Assembly: GCF_001441615.1 (NCBI RefSeq)
Contig: NZ_LAXJ01000003.1
Span: forward strand, 1-64,000
DNA length: 64,000 nt
Source of the DNA: Roseovarius atlanticus
GTDB lineage: Bacteria > Pseudomonadota > Alphaproteobacteria > Rhodobacterales > Rhodobacteraceae
Direction of reading: 5' to 3'
The notes below the pieces were generated by a model. It had not been told where the DNA came from, made no database searches, and worked only from the letters and a program-made list of their open reading frames with translations. The translations under genes were made by a program, and so were the position numbers. This document shows, piece after piece, positions 43,029 to 53,444 of this stretch (the first letter of the stretch is position 1; each line of letters opens with the position of its first letter).

Positions 43029-44078
43029 ATGGATGGGCTGAAACAGAGACTGGTTGCGCAAGCCCTGGCGGAGGGGTTCGACCTTTGCCGCGTGTGCCGT
43101 CCGGGTGACGTGCCACAGGTGCCCGCGCGTCTGGCGGCCTTTCTGGACAGGGGCTATCATGGACAGATGAATTGGCTGGCCGACCGGGCGCATTGGCGCG
43201 GTGCGCCCGACGTGCTGTGGCCCGAGGCGCGGTCTGTCATCATGCTGGGCGAAAGTTACACGCCTCAGAGTGACCCGATGGCGACGCTGGACGACCCCGA
43301 GGTCGGGACCGTCTCGGTCTATGCGCGCAACCGCGATTATCATGACGTGGTCAAGAAACGGCTGAAGCGGCTAGCGCGCTGGCTGATCGCCGAGGCGGGC
43401 GGCGAGGTGAAGGTGTTCGTCGATACCGCCCCGGTGCCGGAAAAACCGCTGGGCGAGGCGGCGGGGCTGGGCTGGCAGGGTAAGCACACCAACCTGGTCA
43501 GCCGCGACATGGGCAGCTGGTTCTTCATCGGGTCTGTCTTCACCACGCTTGAAATAGACACTGATCCGGCGGAAGTGGACCATTGCGGATCGTGCCGCGC
43601 CTGTCTGGACGTGTGCCCGACCGATGCCTTTCCGGCGCCCTATCAGCTGGATGCCCGGCGCTGCATTTCCTACCTCACGATCGAGCACAAGGGCCCGGTC
43701 GACGAGGACTTGCGCGCAAAGATGGGCAACCGGATCTATGGCTGCGACGACTGCCTTGCCGTCTGTCCGTGGAACAAGTTCGCGGTCAAGGCGACGGAGC
43801 TGCGCTATCACGCCCGTGACGATCTTGTCGCGCCGCCGCTGGCAGAGCTGGCGCAACTGGATGATGCCGGCTTCCGCGCGCGGTTCTCGGGCAGTCCCAT
43901 CAAGCGCATCGGGCGCGACCGTTTCGTGCGCAACGTGCTTTATGCCATCGGCAATTCCGGTCGCCCAGCGCTGCGGCCGGTTGCGCAGGATTTGTGCGAC
44001 GATCCCGACGCAACCGTGGCCGATGCGGCGCACTGGGCGGTAAAGCGTCTTTCCGATGCCGCAAACGGGCGGGAATAA
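43029..44078 (+). CDS. queG: Epoxyqueuosine reductase
   Basis: A 349-residue cobalamin and iron-sulfur enzyme, normal length. Two 4Fe-4S motifs are present, [16 protein letters not shown] and [13 protein letters not shown], with the conserved catalytic-domain segments [30 protein letters not shown] and [16 protein letters not shown]. It performs the last step of queuosine synthesis in tRNA wobble position 34. The C-terminal HEAT-like part ([25 protein letters not shown]) is complete. Confidence 0.95.
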   Translation: MDGLKQRLVAQALAEGFDLCRVCRPGDVPQVPARLAAFLDRGYHGQMNWLADRAHWRGAPDVLWPEARSVIMLGESYTPQSDPMATLDDPEVGTVSVYARNRDYHDVVKKRLKRLARWLIAEAGGEVKVFVDTAPVPEKPLGEAAGLGWQGKHTNLVSRDMGSWFFIGSVFTTLEIDTDPAEVDHCGSCRACLDVCPTDAFPAPYQLDARRCISYLTIEHKGPVDEDLRAKMGNRIYGCDDCLAVCPWNKFAVKATELRYHARDDLVAPPLAELAQLDDAGFRARFSGSPIKRIGRDRFVRNVLYAIGNSGRPALRPVAQDLCDDPDATVADAAHWAVKRLSDAANGRE

Positions 44079-44122
44079 CCTCTGGTTTCCCGTAAACCCG
44101 AACCCGGACAAAGGGGACACTC

Positions 44123-46123
44123 ATGGCAATTCTGTTGGGCGTGGACACAGGCGGCACCTATACCGACGCCGTTCTGGTGCGCGATGAGCGTGAGGTGATC
44201 GCCAGCGCCAAGGCCCTGACCACGCGGCAGGATCTGTCCATCGGCATCGGCGACGCGATCGAGGCGGTTCTGGCCCAAAGCGGGGTGACGCCGGACCAGA
44301 TCGGCCTTGCCTCGCTTTCCACCACGCTGGCCACCAACGCGCTGGTCGAGGGGCAGGGCGGGCGCGTCGGGCTGGTCTATATCGGCTTTCGCGAGCGTGA
44401 CCTCGACACCCATGGCCTGACCGAGGCGCTGGCCGGCGATCCCGCGCTTGTTCTCAGCGGCGGGCACAACCACGCGGGCAGCGAGACGGCGGCGCTGGAT
44501 GAACCCGCACTTTCCGCATGGTTAGAAACTGATCTGGGCGCCTCGGCCTTTGCTGTCGCCAGTCAGTTCGCCACCCGCAACCCCAGTCACGAGCTGCGCG
44601 TGGCCGAGATGATCCGCGCTGCCACCGGCAAGCCGGCCAGCTGCTCGCACCACCTGTCGGCCAAGCTGAACGGGCCGAAGCGGGCGCTGACCGCGCTCTT
44701 GAACGCGCGGCTGATCGGCATGATCGCGCGGCTGATCGAAAAGGCCGAAGCCACGCTCACCCGGTTCGGTATCGACGCGCCGCTGATGGTGGTGCGCGGC
44801 GATGGGGCGCTCATTTCCAGCGCCCAGGCGCGGGAACGCCCCATCGAGACCATTCTCAGCGGTCCGGCGGCCAGCATCGTCGGCGCGCGCTGGATGACCG
44901 GCGCCGATCACGCGCTGGTCTCGGATATCGGCGGCACCACCACGGACGTCGCCGTTCTGCGCGATGGCCGCCCCATGATCGACCCCGCCGGCGCACAGGT
45001 CGGCCCCTGGCGCACCATGGTCGAGGCGGTCGCGATGCGCACGACCGGCCTGGGCGGCGACAGCGAGGTGCACGTGCTCGACGAAGGGTTGGTTGGCGGT
45101 GTTACTCTCGGCCCGCGCCGGGTGGTGCCGGTCAGCCTGATCGCGCTGGAAGATCCCGCCGCCCTGCATGCCGTGTTGGACGACCAGTTGCGCAACGACA
45201 CGCCGGGCGAACATGACGGGCGGTTCATCCGCATCGTGCCGGGGGTCGACGCTGACGGGCTGGGTCCGAAAGAGACCGCCCTGCTGGACCGGATCGGCAC
45301 CGGGGTGAAACCGCTTGGTGCGGTGCTGCGCAACCGGATGGACGGCGCGGCGCTGCGTCGGCTGGTGGCGCGGGGTCTCGTACAGGTCGCCGGCGTCACG
45401 CCGTCGGATGCCAGCCATGTGCTGGGGCGTCTGGATGCGTGGGATGCCGATGCCGCGCGCAAGGCCGTGCAATTGGTCGGGCGCAAGCGGACCGGGAATG
45501 GCAACCGCCTGTGTCCGGACCCCGAGGCGATGGCGCAGATGATTGTCAATCAGTTGACCCAACAGACGACTTTAGCATTGTTAGAGACTGCTTTCGCCGA
45601 GGACGACCACGACTTCGGCCTGCCCGCGGCTCAGCTGGCGCGGCATGTCCTGATGCAGAAAGGGCTGGACCGGCATCGCGGCTTGGTGCGGCTGGACACC
45701 GGGTTGAACGTGCCGGTGATCGGGCTGGGCGCCTCGGCCAGCAGCTATTATCCCGCTGTGGGCAAGCGCCTTGGCTGTGACATGATCCTGCCCGAACATG
45801 CCGGGGTCGCCAACGCCATCGGCGCGGTGGTCGGGCGCGTCACGATCCGGCGGCAGGGCACCATCACCAGCCCCGCCGAGGGCCGGTTCCGCGTGCACCT
45901 GGAAACCGGGCCGGAGGATTTCATCGAGTCGGACAAGGCGATGGAGCGATTGGAAGACGTCTTGAAATCCGACGCGCGCCAGACAGCCCTTGCCGCGGGC
46001 GCCGAGGACTTGCAAACCGGCGTTACCCGCGACATCAAGACCGCACAGGCCGAGGCGCGCGAAGTGTTCCTGGAGGCCGTCATTACGGTGGAGGTCAGCG
46101 GGCGGCCGCGCATCGCCACGTGA
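44123..46123 (+). CDS. Hydantoinase/oxoprolinase family protein
   Basis: A 666-residue protein of the HyuA/OplA type. The N-terminal ATP-binding fold is [19 protein letters not shown], followed by [24 protein letters not shown], a central part with [35 protein letters not shown] and the phosphate-binding loop [20 protein letters not shown]. Members open hydantoins, 5-oxoproline or acetophenone-type substrates at the cost of ATP, usually with a HyuB partner. No partner gene is adjacent, so the role is unclear. The C-terminal domain differs from classical HyuA and ends at an acidic region. Its stop is 88 bp before the kbl start. Confidence 0.85.
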   Translation: MAILLGVDTGGTYTDAVLVRDEREVIASAKALTTRQDLSIGIGDAIEAVLAQSGVTPDQIGLASLSTTLATNALVEGQGGRVGLVYIGFRERDLDTHGLTEALAGDPALVLSGGHNHAGSETAALDEPALSAWLETDLGASAFAVASQFATRNPSHELRVAEMIRAATGKPASCSHHLSAKLNGPKRALTALLNARLIGMIARLIEKAEATLTRFGIDAPLMVVRGDGALISSAQARERPIETILSGPAASIVGARWMTGADHALVSDIGGTTTDVAVLRDGRPMIDPAGAQVGPWRTMVEAVAMRTTGLGGDSEVHVLDEGLVGGVTLGPRRVVPVSLIALEDPAALHAVLDDQLRNDTPGEHDGRFIRIVPGVDADGLGPKETALLDRIGTGVKPLGAVLRNRMDGAALRRLVARGLVQVAGVTPSDASHVLGRLDAWDADAARKAVQLVGRKRTGNGNRLCPDPEAMAQMIVNQLTQQTTLALLETAFAEDDHDFGLPAAQLARHVLMQKGLDRHRGLVRLDTGLNVPVIGLGASASSYYPAVGKRLGCDMILPEHAGVANAIGAVVGRVTIRRQGTITSPAEGRFRVHLETGPEDFIESDKAMERLEDVLKSDARQTALAAGAEDLQTGVTRDIKTAQAEAREVFLEAVITVEVSGRPRIAT

Positions 46124-46211
46124 CCGGGTCACTCATCTGACGGCTGCGCTTGTGATCGGCGGCTGTTACATTGAATATTTGAGAAACGATGAAAGCGAGG
46201 GGCAGCGCACC

Positions 46212-47411
46212 ATGCGGGCGGCCAAGAAATTTGATGCCGATATTGCCGGGCGCCTCGACGGGCTGCGCGACGACGGGCTTTACAAGACCGAGCGGGTGAT
46301 CACCTCGATGCAGGCCGGCGAGGTGACGCTGGACGGCGGGCACGAGGTGGTGAACCTTTGTGCGAACAACTATCTTGGCCTTGCCGACGATCCGGAGGTC
46401 ATTGCCGCCGCGCACGAGGCGCTCGACCGTTACGGTTTCGGCATGGCGAGCGTGCGGTTCATCTGCGGCACGCAGGAAGAGCACAAGGCGCTGGAAGCGC
46501 GGATCGCGGGGTTCCTGGGGACAGAGGACAGCATCCTTTACGCCGCCGCGTTCGACGCGAATGCAGGTTTGTTCGAGACGATTCTGGGCCCCGAAGACGC
46601 CATCATCTCCGACGCCCTGAACCATGCCAGCATCATCGACGGTGTGCGCCTGTGCAAGGCGCAGCGCTATCGCTATACCAACAGCGACATGGCCGATCTG
46701 GAACGCTGCCTGAAAGAGGCGAAAGGCGCGCGCCACCGCCTGATCGCCACCGATGGCGTGTTCAGCATGGACGGCTATATCGCCAGGCTGGACCAGATTT
46801 GCGACCTGGCTGAGCGCTATGAAGCGATGGTCATGGTCGACGATTGCCACGCCACCGGATTCCTCGGCGACACCGGGCGCGGCAGTCATGAGCATTGCGG
46901 AGTCATGGGGCGCGTGGATATCCTGACCGGCACTTTGGGCAAGGCGATGGGTGGCGCCTCGGGTGGCTATACCGCGGCCAGCGCGCCGGTGGTCGACTGG
47001 CTGCGGCAGCGCTCTCGGCCTTACCTGTTTTCCAACACCCTCGCGCCGGTGATCGCCGCCGCCTCCCTGCGCGTCTTCGACCTGCTGGAGGAACGAGGCG
47101 ACGATCTGCGCGGTCGGCTGTGGGACAACGCCGCCTATTTCCGCGAGCGGATGGGCAAGCTGGGGTTCGAGTTGCTGCCCGGGCAGCACGCGATCATCCC
47201 CGTCATGCTGCGCGACCCCAAGCTGGCGCAGGAGATGGCCAAACGGCTGAACGACCGCGGCGTCTATGTCACCGCGTTCAGCTTTCCGGTCGTGCCGCGC
47301 GAACAGGACCGCATCCGCACCCAGATGAGCGCCGCCCTGACCCGGCCCATGCTGGACCGCGCCATCGACGCGTTCGAGGCTGTGGGCCGGGAACTGGAGG
47401 TGATCTCGTGA
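46212..47411 (+). CDS. kbl: Glycine C-acetyltransferase (2-amino-3-ketobutyrate CoA ligase)
   Basis: A 399-residue PLP enzyme of the alpha-oxoamine synthase family. Seen are [80 protein letters not shown] and the PLP lysine in [18 protein letters not shown] (about residue 245). It converts 2-amino-3-oxobutyrate plus CoA to glycine and acetyl-CoA, the second step of threonine breakdown. GAGGGGC precedes the ATG at 46212. The stop overlaps the GTG start of the next gene (GTGA), and tdh follows, so the operon is kbl - CysK-like gene - tdh. Confidence 0.95.
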   Translation: MRAAKKFDADIAGRLDGLRDDGLYKTERVITSMQAGEVTLDGGHEVVNLCANNYLGLADDPEVIAAAHEALDRYGFGMASVRFICGTQEEHKALEARIAGFLGTEDSILYAAAFDANAGLFETILGPEDAIISDALNHASIIDGVRLCKAQRYRYTNSDMADLERCLKEAKGARHRLIATDGVFSMDGYIARLDQICDLAERYEAMVMVDDCHATGFLGDTGRGSHEHCGVMGRVDILTGTLGKAMGGASGGYTAASAPVVDWLRQRSRPYLFSNTLAPVIAAASLRVFDLLEERGDDLRGRLWDNAAYFRERMGKLGFELLPGQHAIIPVMLRDPKLAQEMAKRLNDRGVYVTAFSFPVVPREQDRIRTQMSAALTRPMLDRAIDAFEAVGRELEVIS

Positions 47412-48328
47412 CCGTCCTGCCCTCTGTGATCGAGGCGATGGGCGACACGCCCTTGATCGAGTTGAGCCGTATCAGAGACGCATTGCACCTCAATGGCCGC
47501 ATCCTCGCCAAGCTCGATTACCTGATGCCCGGCTTTTCCAAGAAGGACCGCGCGGCGCGGGCGATCATCGAAGGCGCGCGCGCCACGGGCGACCTCGCAC
47601 CGGGCCAGACCGTGGTGGAATTGACCTCGGGCAACATGGGCACGGGGCTGGCCATTGTCTGCGGCGTGCTGGGCCATCCGTTCGTCGCGGTGATGAGCGA
47701 AGGAAATTCCGAGGAGCGCGCCCGGATGATGCGGGCGCTGGGGGCCGAGGTGATCCTCGTCCCGCAGGCCCAAGGCAGCCGCAAGGGCGAGGTCTCCGGC
47801 GCGGACCTCGCGCTGGTCGATGCCGCCGCGCAGGAGATCACGGCAGAGCGGGGCGCCTACCGCGCCGACCAGTTCGAGCGGGCGGGCAATCCCCTGTCGC
47901 ACGAGATGGGCACCGGCCCCGAGATCTGGGCGCAGTCGGGCGGCACGGTCACCGCGTTTTGCGACTTCATCGGCTCGGGCGGTACACTGGGCGGCGTGAC
48001 GGCCTATCTTGGCCCAAAGGGCGTCCGCTGTTACGGGATCGACCCCGACAAACCCGATCACCCGATCCAGGGCGGCGGCTATTCCATGCCGGACCTCACG
48101 CACCTGAAATCCGCCAATCTGGCCGGAACAGTCACTGTTTCCGGCCGCGACGCCGCCGAGGCCGCTCGCCTCCTGGCCCGCACCGAAGGCATATTTGCCG
48201 GCTATTCCGCCGGGGCCAACCTTGCCGGCGCGATCCAACTGCTGGGCGGGGTCGAACAGGGCGGCACCGTTGCCATCGTGATGTGCGACAGCGGCCTCAA
48301 ATACCTCAGCACCGATTTGTGGGACTAG
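47408..48328 (+). CDS. Fold-type II PLP enzyme, cysteine synthase-like, inside the kbl-tdh operon
   Basis: A 306-residue protein of the cysteine synthase/cystathionine beta-synthase family. The N-terminus [16 protein letters not shown] is typical, the PLP lysine lies in [17 protein letters not shown] (usually SVKDR in CysK), the substrate loop is [20 protein letters not shown], the glycine loop is [16 protein letters not shown] and the C-terminal serine is in [13 protein letters not shown]. Its SKKDR and SGNMGTG differ from the SVKDR and SGNTG of ordinary CysK, so it may not make cysteine; a threonine, serine or aminoketone substrate would suit the operon. The GTG start overlaps the kbl stop, and tdh follows after 3 bp. 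Confidence 0.85.
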   Translation: MTVLPSVIEAMGDTPLIELSRIRDALHLNGRILAKLDYLMPGFSKKDRAARAIIEGARATGDLAPGQTVVELTSGNMGTGLAIVCGVLGHPFVAVMSEGNSEERARMMRALGAEVILVPQAQGSRKGEVSGADLALVDAAAQEITAERGAYRADQFERAGNPLSHEMGTGPEIWAQSGGTVTAFCDFIGSGGTLGGVTAYLGPKGVRCYGIDPDKPDHPIQGGGYSMPDLTHLKSANLAGTVTVSGRDAAEAARLLARTEGIFAGYSAGANLAGAIQLLGGVEQGGTVAIVMCDSGLKYLSTDLWD

Positions 48329-48331
48329 ACC

Positions 48332-49375
48332 ATGCAGAACCAGATGAAAGCCCTCGTAAAGTCCAAACCCGAACCGGGCCTGTGGATGGAGCACGTCCCG
48401 GTCCCCGAACCGGGGCCGAGCGATGTGCTGATCAAGGTCAGGAAATCGGCCATTTGCGGCACCGACGTGCATATCTGGAAATGGGACGAATTCAGCGCCA
48501 AGACCGTGCCCGTGCCGATGGTCGTCGGTCACGAATTCGTCGGCGAGATCGTCGATACCGGCCCTGCGGCAATGAAATACCGGATTGGCCAGCGCGTCAG
48601 CGGCGAGGGGCATATCGTTTGCGGCGCCTGCCGGAACTGCCGTGCCGGGCGCGGTCACCTGTGCCGCAACACAAAGGGCGTGGGCGTGCATCGCCCCGGC
48701 AGCTTTGCCGAGTATCTCTGCATCCCGGAATCCAACGTCGTCCCGATCCCCGAGGATATCCCCGACGAGATCGCCGCCATCTTCGACCCGTTCGGCAACG
48801 CCGTGCACACCGCCCTGTCCTTCGACCTTGTGGGAGAGGACGTTCTGGTCACCGGGGCCGGGCCCATCGGCATCATGGGCGCGCTCGTGGCGCAGAAGGT
48901 GGGCGCGCGCAAAACGGTGATCACCGACATCAACCCCTATCGCCTGAACCTCGCCCAAAAGATGGGCGTGCAGCACGTGGTTGATACCAGCAAAGAACAG
49001 CTGCGCGACGTGATGGATCAGATCGGCATGACCGAAGGCTTCGATGTGGGTCTGGAGATGTCCGGCGCGTCGGCGGCCATGCAGCAGATGATCTCGCGCA
49101 TGAACAACGGCGGCAAGGTCGCCCTGCTGGGCATCGCGCCCACCGAATTTCCGGTCGACTGGAACACCGTCATTTTCAGGATGCTGCATATCAAGGGCAT
49201 CTACGGCCGCGAAATGTACGAAACCTGGTACAAGATGATCGCGCTGGTGCAGTCGGGGCTGGACGTGTCCGGCCTGATCACGCACCGGATCGGCATCGAC
49301 GACTTCGAGGACGGCTTTGCCGCGATGATCTCGGGCAATTCCGGCAAGGTGGTGATGGACTGGGGCGTGTCCTGA
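48332..49375 (+). CDS. tdh: L-threonine 3-dehydrogenase
   Basis: A 347-residue zinc-dependent medium-chain dehydrogenase. The catalytic Cys is in [15 protein letters not shown], the zinc His-Glu in [15 protein letters not shown], the structural zinc cysteines in [21 protein letters not shown], and the NAD motif is [20 protein letters not shown]. It oxidises threonine to 2-amino-3-oxobutyrate, the substrate of Kbl. An alternative start four codons later ([18 protein letters not shown]) matches the E. coli N-terminus better; the first ATG is given because it is 3 bp from the upstream stop. Confidence 0.95.
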   Translation: MQNQMKALVKSKPEPGLWMEHVPVPEPGPSDVLIKVRKSAICGTDVHIWKWDEFSAKTVPVPMVVGHEFVGEIVDTGPAAMKYRIGQRVSGEGHIVCGACRNCRAGRGHLCRNTKGVGVHRPGSFAEYLCIPESNVVPIPEDIPDEIAAIFDPFGNAVHTALSFDLVGEDVLVTGAGPIGIMGALVAQKVGARKTVITDINPYRLNLAQKMGVQHVVDTSKEQLRDVMDQIGMTEGFDVGLEMSGASAAMQQMISRMNNGGKVALLGIAPTEFPVDWNTVIFRMLHIKGIYGREMYETWYKMIALVQSGLDVSGLITHRIGIDDFEDGFAAMISGNSGKVVMDWGVS

Positions 49376-49554
49376 GGGCCTGACACGCGTGATCCGACCC
49401 GTCGCAGCGATGTGGCGGATTGGATCAAATCGTGTCGCCTGCGGACCTGTTTCTGCCGAAAACCCGCGCGACAGGCAGGGCCGGTCCGGTTGATTGGTAC
49501 CGCCTACGCGTCCCGTCGACGGGCCTTGCGCGACCCACAGCCAAAGATCTTTTG

Positions 49555-50565
49555 ATGCGCGACACCGACCAGCCGCCGAAACGCTATGTCTTCCTGCTGA
49601 TCCCCGGCTTTTCGATGCTGGGCTTCACCTGCGCGCTGGAATCGCTCAGCCTCGCCAACCGGCATTCCAGCAATCGCACATTTTATGAATGGCGCCTGCT
49701 CAGCGCCGATGGCGCACCGGCCAGGGCTTGGAACGGCGTGACGGTCGCCGTGGACGGCGCGCTGGAGGAATTGCGCCGCGACGATACGCTGGTGGTCTGC
49801 GCCGGTCACGCGGCTACGGCGGGCAGCACCAGGGACGTGCTGGCATGGCTGCGCCGCGAAACGCGCAAAGGCCTCAGTTTCGGTTCGCTTTCCAGCGGCG
49901 CCTACACCCTTGCGCTGGCGGGCCTTATCGCCGGCCGCCGGGTCAGCACCCATTGGGAATATGTCGATGCCCTGACCGAGGCGCTGCCGCAGGTCACCGT
50001 GCAGGACACGATCTATTCCGTCGACGGCCGCGTGTTTTCCTGTGCTGGCGGGGCGTCCTCGATGGACCTCATGCTGCACCTCATCGGCGAGGATTACGGA
50101 CCCAAACTGGTGGAATACGTGGCCGAACAGATGGTCTATACCGCCCCCCGCGACCACAGCCAGTCTCAGCGCCTGTCCCTGCCCGCCCGCGTCGGACGCG
50201 GCAACCGCCGCCTGACCCAGGCGATCGAGATCATGCGCGGCAATATCGAGGATCCGTTGAAACTCGGCGAACTGGCCGCGATGGTCGGCGTGTCCGTGCG
50301 ACAGCTGGAACGGCTCTTCATGGCTTTCCTGAACACCTCGCCCAGCCGGTATTATCTGGAAATTCGGCTGGAAAAGGCTCGAAACTTGCTGCGTCAGACC
50401 GAAATGAGCATCACCGAAATCAGCGTACTTTGCGGCTTTACCAGCCCCACGCATTTCTCTCGTGCCTATCGCAAGCTTTACAGCATCGCCCCCAGCAAGG
50501 AAGCCGACGCAACCACCCCGGTCAGCCGCCCGTCCGGGCCAGCAGCTTCTCGATCTCGCCGGTGA
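49555..50565 (+). CDS. GlxA-type transcriptional regulator (DJ-1/PfpI plus AraC domains)
   Basis: A 336-residue regulator. Residues 10-190 form a glutamine-amidotransferase-like DJ-1/PfpI domain (FLLIPGFSMLGFTCALESLSLAN) without an enzymatic Cys nucleophile at the elbow (FGSLSSGAYTLALAGLIAGRR). The C-terminal AraC helix-turn-helix pair is in LKLGELAAMVGVSVRQLERLF and ITEISVLCGFTSPTHFSRAYRK. Relatives control use of carnitine, choline, glycine betaine or dimethylglycine. The start at 49555 (MRDTDQPPKRYVFLL) gives the usual N-terminus; an earlier ATG at 49420 has no family support. Position after tdh hints at a role in threonine/glycine use. The last 44 bp overlap the convergent peroxidase gene. 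Confidence 0.88.
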   Translation: MRDTDQPPKRYVFLLIPGFSMLGFTCALESLSLANRHSSNRTFYEWRLLSADGAPARAWNGVTVAVDGALEELRRDDTLVVCAGHAATAGSTRDVLAWLRRETRKGLSFGSLSSGAYTLALAGLIAGRRVSTHWEYVDALTEALPQVTVQDTIYSVDGRVFSCAGGASSMDLMLHLIGEDYGPKLVEYVAEQMVYTAPRDHSQSQRLSLPARVGRGNRRLTQAIEIMRGNIEDPLKLGELAAMVGVSVRQLERLFMAFLNTSPSRYYLEIRLEKARNLLRQTEMSITEISVLCGFTSPTHFSRAYRKLYSIAPSKEADATTPVSRPSGPAASRSRR

Positions 50566-51052
50566 TCGTGGACGACATCGGCTTGACGGGCGAGCCATAG
50601 GTGCCCACGACCTTGCCCTCGGGGCTCAGCAGGATCTTGTTGAAATTCCAGCGCGGCGTAAACCCGGCCTCTTGCGCGACCGAACGATAAAACGGGTGCG
50701 CATCGGGGCCGCGAACATTCGTGATACCGGTCATCGGCAGGGTCAGGTCATAGTTCACTTCGCAGAACTCCTTGACCTCGTCCTCGCTCGCCAATTCCTG
50801 GTTGAAATCGTCCGACGGCACCGCCAGCACCACCAGCCCCCGGTCGCGGTAGGTGTCGTATAGCCGCTGCAAATCCGAATACTGGCCCGTGAAGCCACAC
50901 ATCGAGGCGGTGTTGACCACCAGCACCGGCTGCCCCTGCCAATCCGACAGGCGGTGCGTGCCCCCGTCGATATTGGTAAAGGTCGATTGCAGGTCCAGCG
51001 CAAGCGCGGGAAGGGCAAAAACAGTGGCCAGCAGGCCGAGAAGAAAGCGCAT
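50522..51052 (-). CDS. Glutathione peroxidase, exported
   Basis: A 176-residue thiol peroxidase of the GPx family with a signal peptide (MRFLLGLLATVFALPALA), so it acts in the periplasm or envelope. The peroxidatic Cys, usually selenocysteine in mammals, is in VLVVNTASMCGFTGQYSDLQ; the conserved Gln and Trp are in VLAVPSDDFNQE and RWNFNKILLSPEG. The start at 51052 has GGAG 7 bp upstream; the Met two codons earlier is too close to it. Its 3' end overlaps the GlxA-type gene by 44 bp in convergent orientation. Confidence 0.93.
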   Translation of the reverse strand: MRFLLGLLATVFALPALALDLQSTFTNIDGGTHRLSDWQGQPVLVVNTASMCGFTGQYSDLQRLYDTYRDRGLVVLAVPSDDFNQELASEDEVKEFCEVNYDLTLPMTGITNVRGPDAHPFYRSVAQEAGFTPRWNFNKILLSPEGKVVGTYGSPVKPMSSTITGEIEKLLARTGG

Positions 51053-51183
51053 GATCATACTCCGAACTATAGATCGTTACGCGCCATCGCCCAGCCCGGA
51101 TCACTCTGCTCATACCGGCCTTGCACGCTCAGCGATTGATTTTTCCGCGACATTCGGTCAACTCGGGGTAACGGAGACCCTCC

Positions 51184-52107
51184 ATGACCCCTCTCAAAGG
51201 CATTGCCCTCAAGCTCGTCGCGGTGACGCTGTTCATCGTCATGTCCGCCCTGATCAAGGCCGCATCAGACACTGTTCCACCCGGACAAGCGGTTTTCTTC
51301 CGCTCGTTCTTCGCCATCCCGGTGATCCTGGCCTGGCTTGCGCTACGGGGCGAGATGTCCACAGGCCTGCGCGTCAAATCCCGGATGGGCCATTTCTGGC
51401 GCGGCTTCGTCGGCACCACGGCAATGGGCCTGATGTTCGCGGGCCTCGGCTTGTTGCCGCTGCCCGAGGTGACGGCGCTGGGCTATGCCGCGCCGCTGCT
51501 GGTTGTGGTCTTCGCGGCGATGTTCCTCGATGAAAAGGTCGGCGTCTTCCGCCTTGGCGCCGTCGCGCTGGGCCTTGTGGGCGTTTTGGTGGTGCTGACG
51601 CCCCGCCTGACCACGCTGGGTGGGCCGACGGTGGAAACCGCACAGGCCGTCGGCGCGGTGCTGGTGCTGCTGGGGGCGGTCTGCGCGGCCCTGGCGCAGA
51701 TCTACATCCGCAAGCTGGTGCAGACCGAACAGACCAGCGCGATCGTGTTCTACTTCTCACTGACCTCGACGCTCTTGTCTCTGCTGACCTTGCCCTTCGG
51801 ATGGGTCATTCCGGGCGGAACAGAGACTGTTTACCTGGTGCTTGCCGGTCTGATCGGCGGGCTCGCGCAGATCTTCCTGACCTCGGCCTACCGCTTTGCC
51901 GATGCCAGCGTCATTGCGCCCTTCGACTATGCCTCGATGCTCTTTGCCATCGCCATCGGGTATGTCATCTTTGACGAGGTGCCGACCGCACAAATGCTGA
52001 TCGGGGCCGCGCTGATCGTGCTGGCGGGGATCATCATCATCGTCCGTGAACGTCAGCTTGGCCTGCAACGTGGGAAGTCCAAGGCGCTTAAGACACCGCA
52101 GGGCTAG
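51184..52107 (+). CDS. DMT superfamily transporter (EamA family)
   Basis: A 307-residue inner-membrane protein with ten helices in two EamA repeats (KLVAVTLFIVMSALIKAASD; AVGAVLVLLGAVCAALAQIYIRKL). Conserved features include the glycine-rich helices VGTTAMGLMFAGLGLLPLPEV and LAGLIGGLAQIFLTSAYRFA. It probably exports a metabolite such as an amino acid; the substrate is not readable. Its last 4 bp overlap the convergent oxidase gene. Confidence 0.92.
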   Translation: MTPLKGIALKLVAVTLFIVMSALIKAASDTVPPGQAVFFRSFFAIPVILAWLALRGEMSTGLRVKSRMGHFWRGFVGTTAMGLMFAGLGLLPLPEVTALGYAAPLLVVVFAAMFLDEKVGVFRLGAVALGLVGVLVVLTPRLTTLGGPTVETAQAVGAVLVLLGAVCAALAQIYIRKLVQTEQTSAIVFYFSLTSTLLSLLTLPFGWVIPGGTETVYLVLAGLIGGLAQIFLTSAYRFADASVIAPFDYASMLFAIAIGYVIFDEVPTAQMLIGAALIVLAGIIIIVRERQLGLQRGKSKALKTPQG

Positions 52108-53444
52108 CGATCAAGCCACGCGTAATGCAGATAGGCCGGCCGCATCAGCATCCGACGGAACTGGCCCAGCGGGAACTTTCGCGGCTTGTGCCGCAGCGGC
52201 GCCGGGTAGGGCATGTCGGACGTCGCGCCCCGCACCAGGTCGGCCAACAGTCGCCCCGCATAGCTGCCCATCGACACGCCGTTCCCGTGATAGCCGAACG
52301 CCGCGAACCCGCCCGGCAGTTCCGGGATCGGCCCGGCATAAGGCACCAGGTCGCGCGTCACGCAGACGAAACCCGACCAGAAATGCGGCGTCTCGACATG
52401 CGCCCAGGCGGGAAACATCTTTTCGAAATCGGCACGGATCATTGCCCTGATCTGCGCCTCGGTCCCCGGCGAATGGCGCAGCCCGCCGCGCATCCCCATC
52501 AGCATCCGGTTGTCCGGCATCAGCCGGAAATAATGCAGCAGGTGGCGCGTGTCGTAACACATCTGCCGGCTGGTCCAGCCTTGCGCGGCCAGTTCGTCAT
52601 TCGTCATGGGCCGCGTGACGATCACGCTCGACTGCGTCGGCAGATACCGCGCGCCCATCCAGTCCGGCAGGTTGTCCGAGCTATAGCCATTCGTCGCGAC
52701 AATGAACTTTTCTGCCGTAACAGAGCCTGTGTCGGTGTGCAGCCGATAGCTCCCGTCGGGCAAGGTCTCGATCCGCGTGACCGCGCTCTGCCCATGCACC
52801 ACGGCCCCCGCTGCCTCGGCCGCCCGGCACAGGCCAAGCGCGTACTTCCGCGGGTTCAGGGCAAACCCGATCGGTATGGTCGTGGCGCCGTGAAACGGCC
52901 CCCGGAACCCCGCCTGCGCCAGCTCCTCGGGCGGGGTAAGCGTGGGCGTCACGCCATAAAGATCCCGCGTTTCGTCAACCTCGGCGCGCATCGCCTCGAA
53001 ATCCCTGGGCCGGTGGGCCAACTGCGTCTCGCCCTCCGAATGGCGGTCCACGTCCAGCCCCAGCCGCGCAATCAGGTCACCCACGTGATCCACCGCCGCC
53101 ATTTCGGCCCGGGCAAAGCCGCGCGCCTCGCTCTCGCCGAACCGCGCCTTGATCTCGGCATGGCTGGCCTTGGCGCCCCCCAGGCAGCAGAACCCGCCAT
53201 TGCGCCCCGACGCGCCCCAGAACGGGTGCTGCGCCTCCAGCACGGTCACGCCGACGCCTTCCTCGGCCAGCGCCAGTGCCGCGTTCAGCCCGGTGAAGCC
53301 TGCGCCGATGATGGCCACATCGGTGGTGGTGTCGCCCTCAAGCGCCGGCCAGTCGCCCGGCGGCACGGTACCCGTCCACCAGCAATCGGCCACCGGCGCG
53401 GCGCCATAGGCTCCGTCTTCCCATATCCGCTTGAGGCGGGTCAT
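52104..53444 (-). CDS. puuB: FAD-dependent amine oxidase, gamma-glutamylputrescine oxidase-like (PuuB type)
   Basis: A 446-residue DAO-family flavoprotein. The FAD motif is VAIIGAGFTGLNAALALAEEG (residues 44-64) with ASGRNGGFCCLGGAKASH as the conserved Gly-rich loop; later TEKFIVATNGYSSDNLPDW and the C-terminal FAAFGYHGNGVSMGSYAGRLLADLV complete the fold. PuuB-type enzymes oxidise gamma-glutamylated putrescine or free amines to aldehydes. Its ATG overlaps the PotC-like stop (ATGA), so it is the last gene of the potDABC operon, which supports a polyamine substrate. The synthetase PuuA is not in this window, and the name is given at family level. Confidence 0.85.
   Translation of the reverse strand: MTRLKRIWEDGAYGAAPVADCWWTGTVPPGDWPALEGDTTTDVAIIGAGFTGLNAALALAEEGVGVTVLEAQHPFWGASGRNGGFCCLGGAKASHAEIKARFGESEARGFARAEMAAVDHVGDLIARLGLDVDRHSEGETQLAHRPRDFEAMRAEVDETRDLYGVTPTLTPPEELAQAGFRGPFHGATTIPIGFALNPRKYALGLCRAAEAAGAVVHGQSAVTRIETLPDGSYRLHTDTGSVTAEKFIVATNGYSSDNLPDWMGARYLPTQSSVIVTRPMTNDELAAQGWTSRQMCYDTRHLLHYFRLMPDNRMLMGMRGGLRHSPGTEAQIRAMIRADFEKMFPAWAHVETPHFWSGFVCVTRDLVPYAGPIPELPGGFAAFGYHGNGVSMGSYAGRLLADLVRGATSDMPYPAPLRHKPRKFPLGQFRRMLMRPAYLHYAWLDR

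Noticed and set aside
48121-48146. Near-perfect palindrome GGCCGGAACAG/CTGTTTCCGGCC as an operator
   Set aside because: It lies deep inside the cysteine-synthase-like gene; it is better considered together with the recurring word than as a local operator.
47264-49285. 673-codon open frame antisense to the kbl-tdh genes
   Set aside because: Shadow of high-GC coding DNA; the plus-strand genes have clear family motifs and coupled starts.
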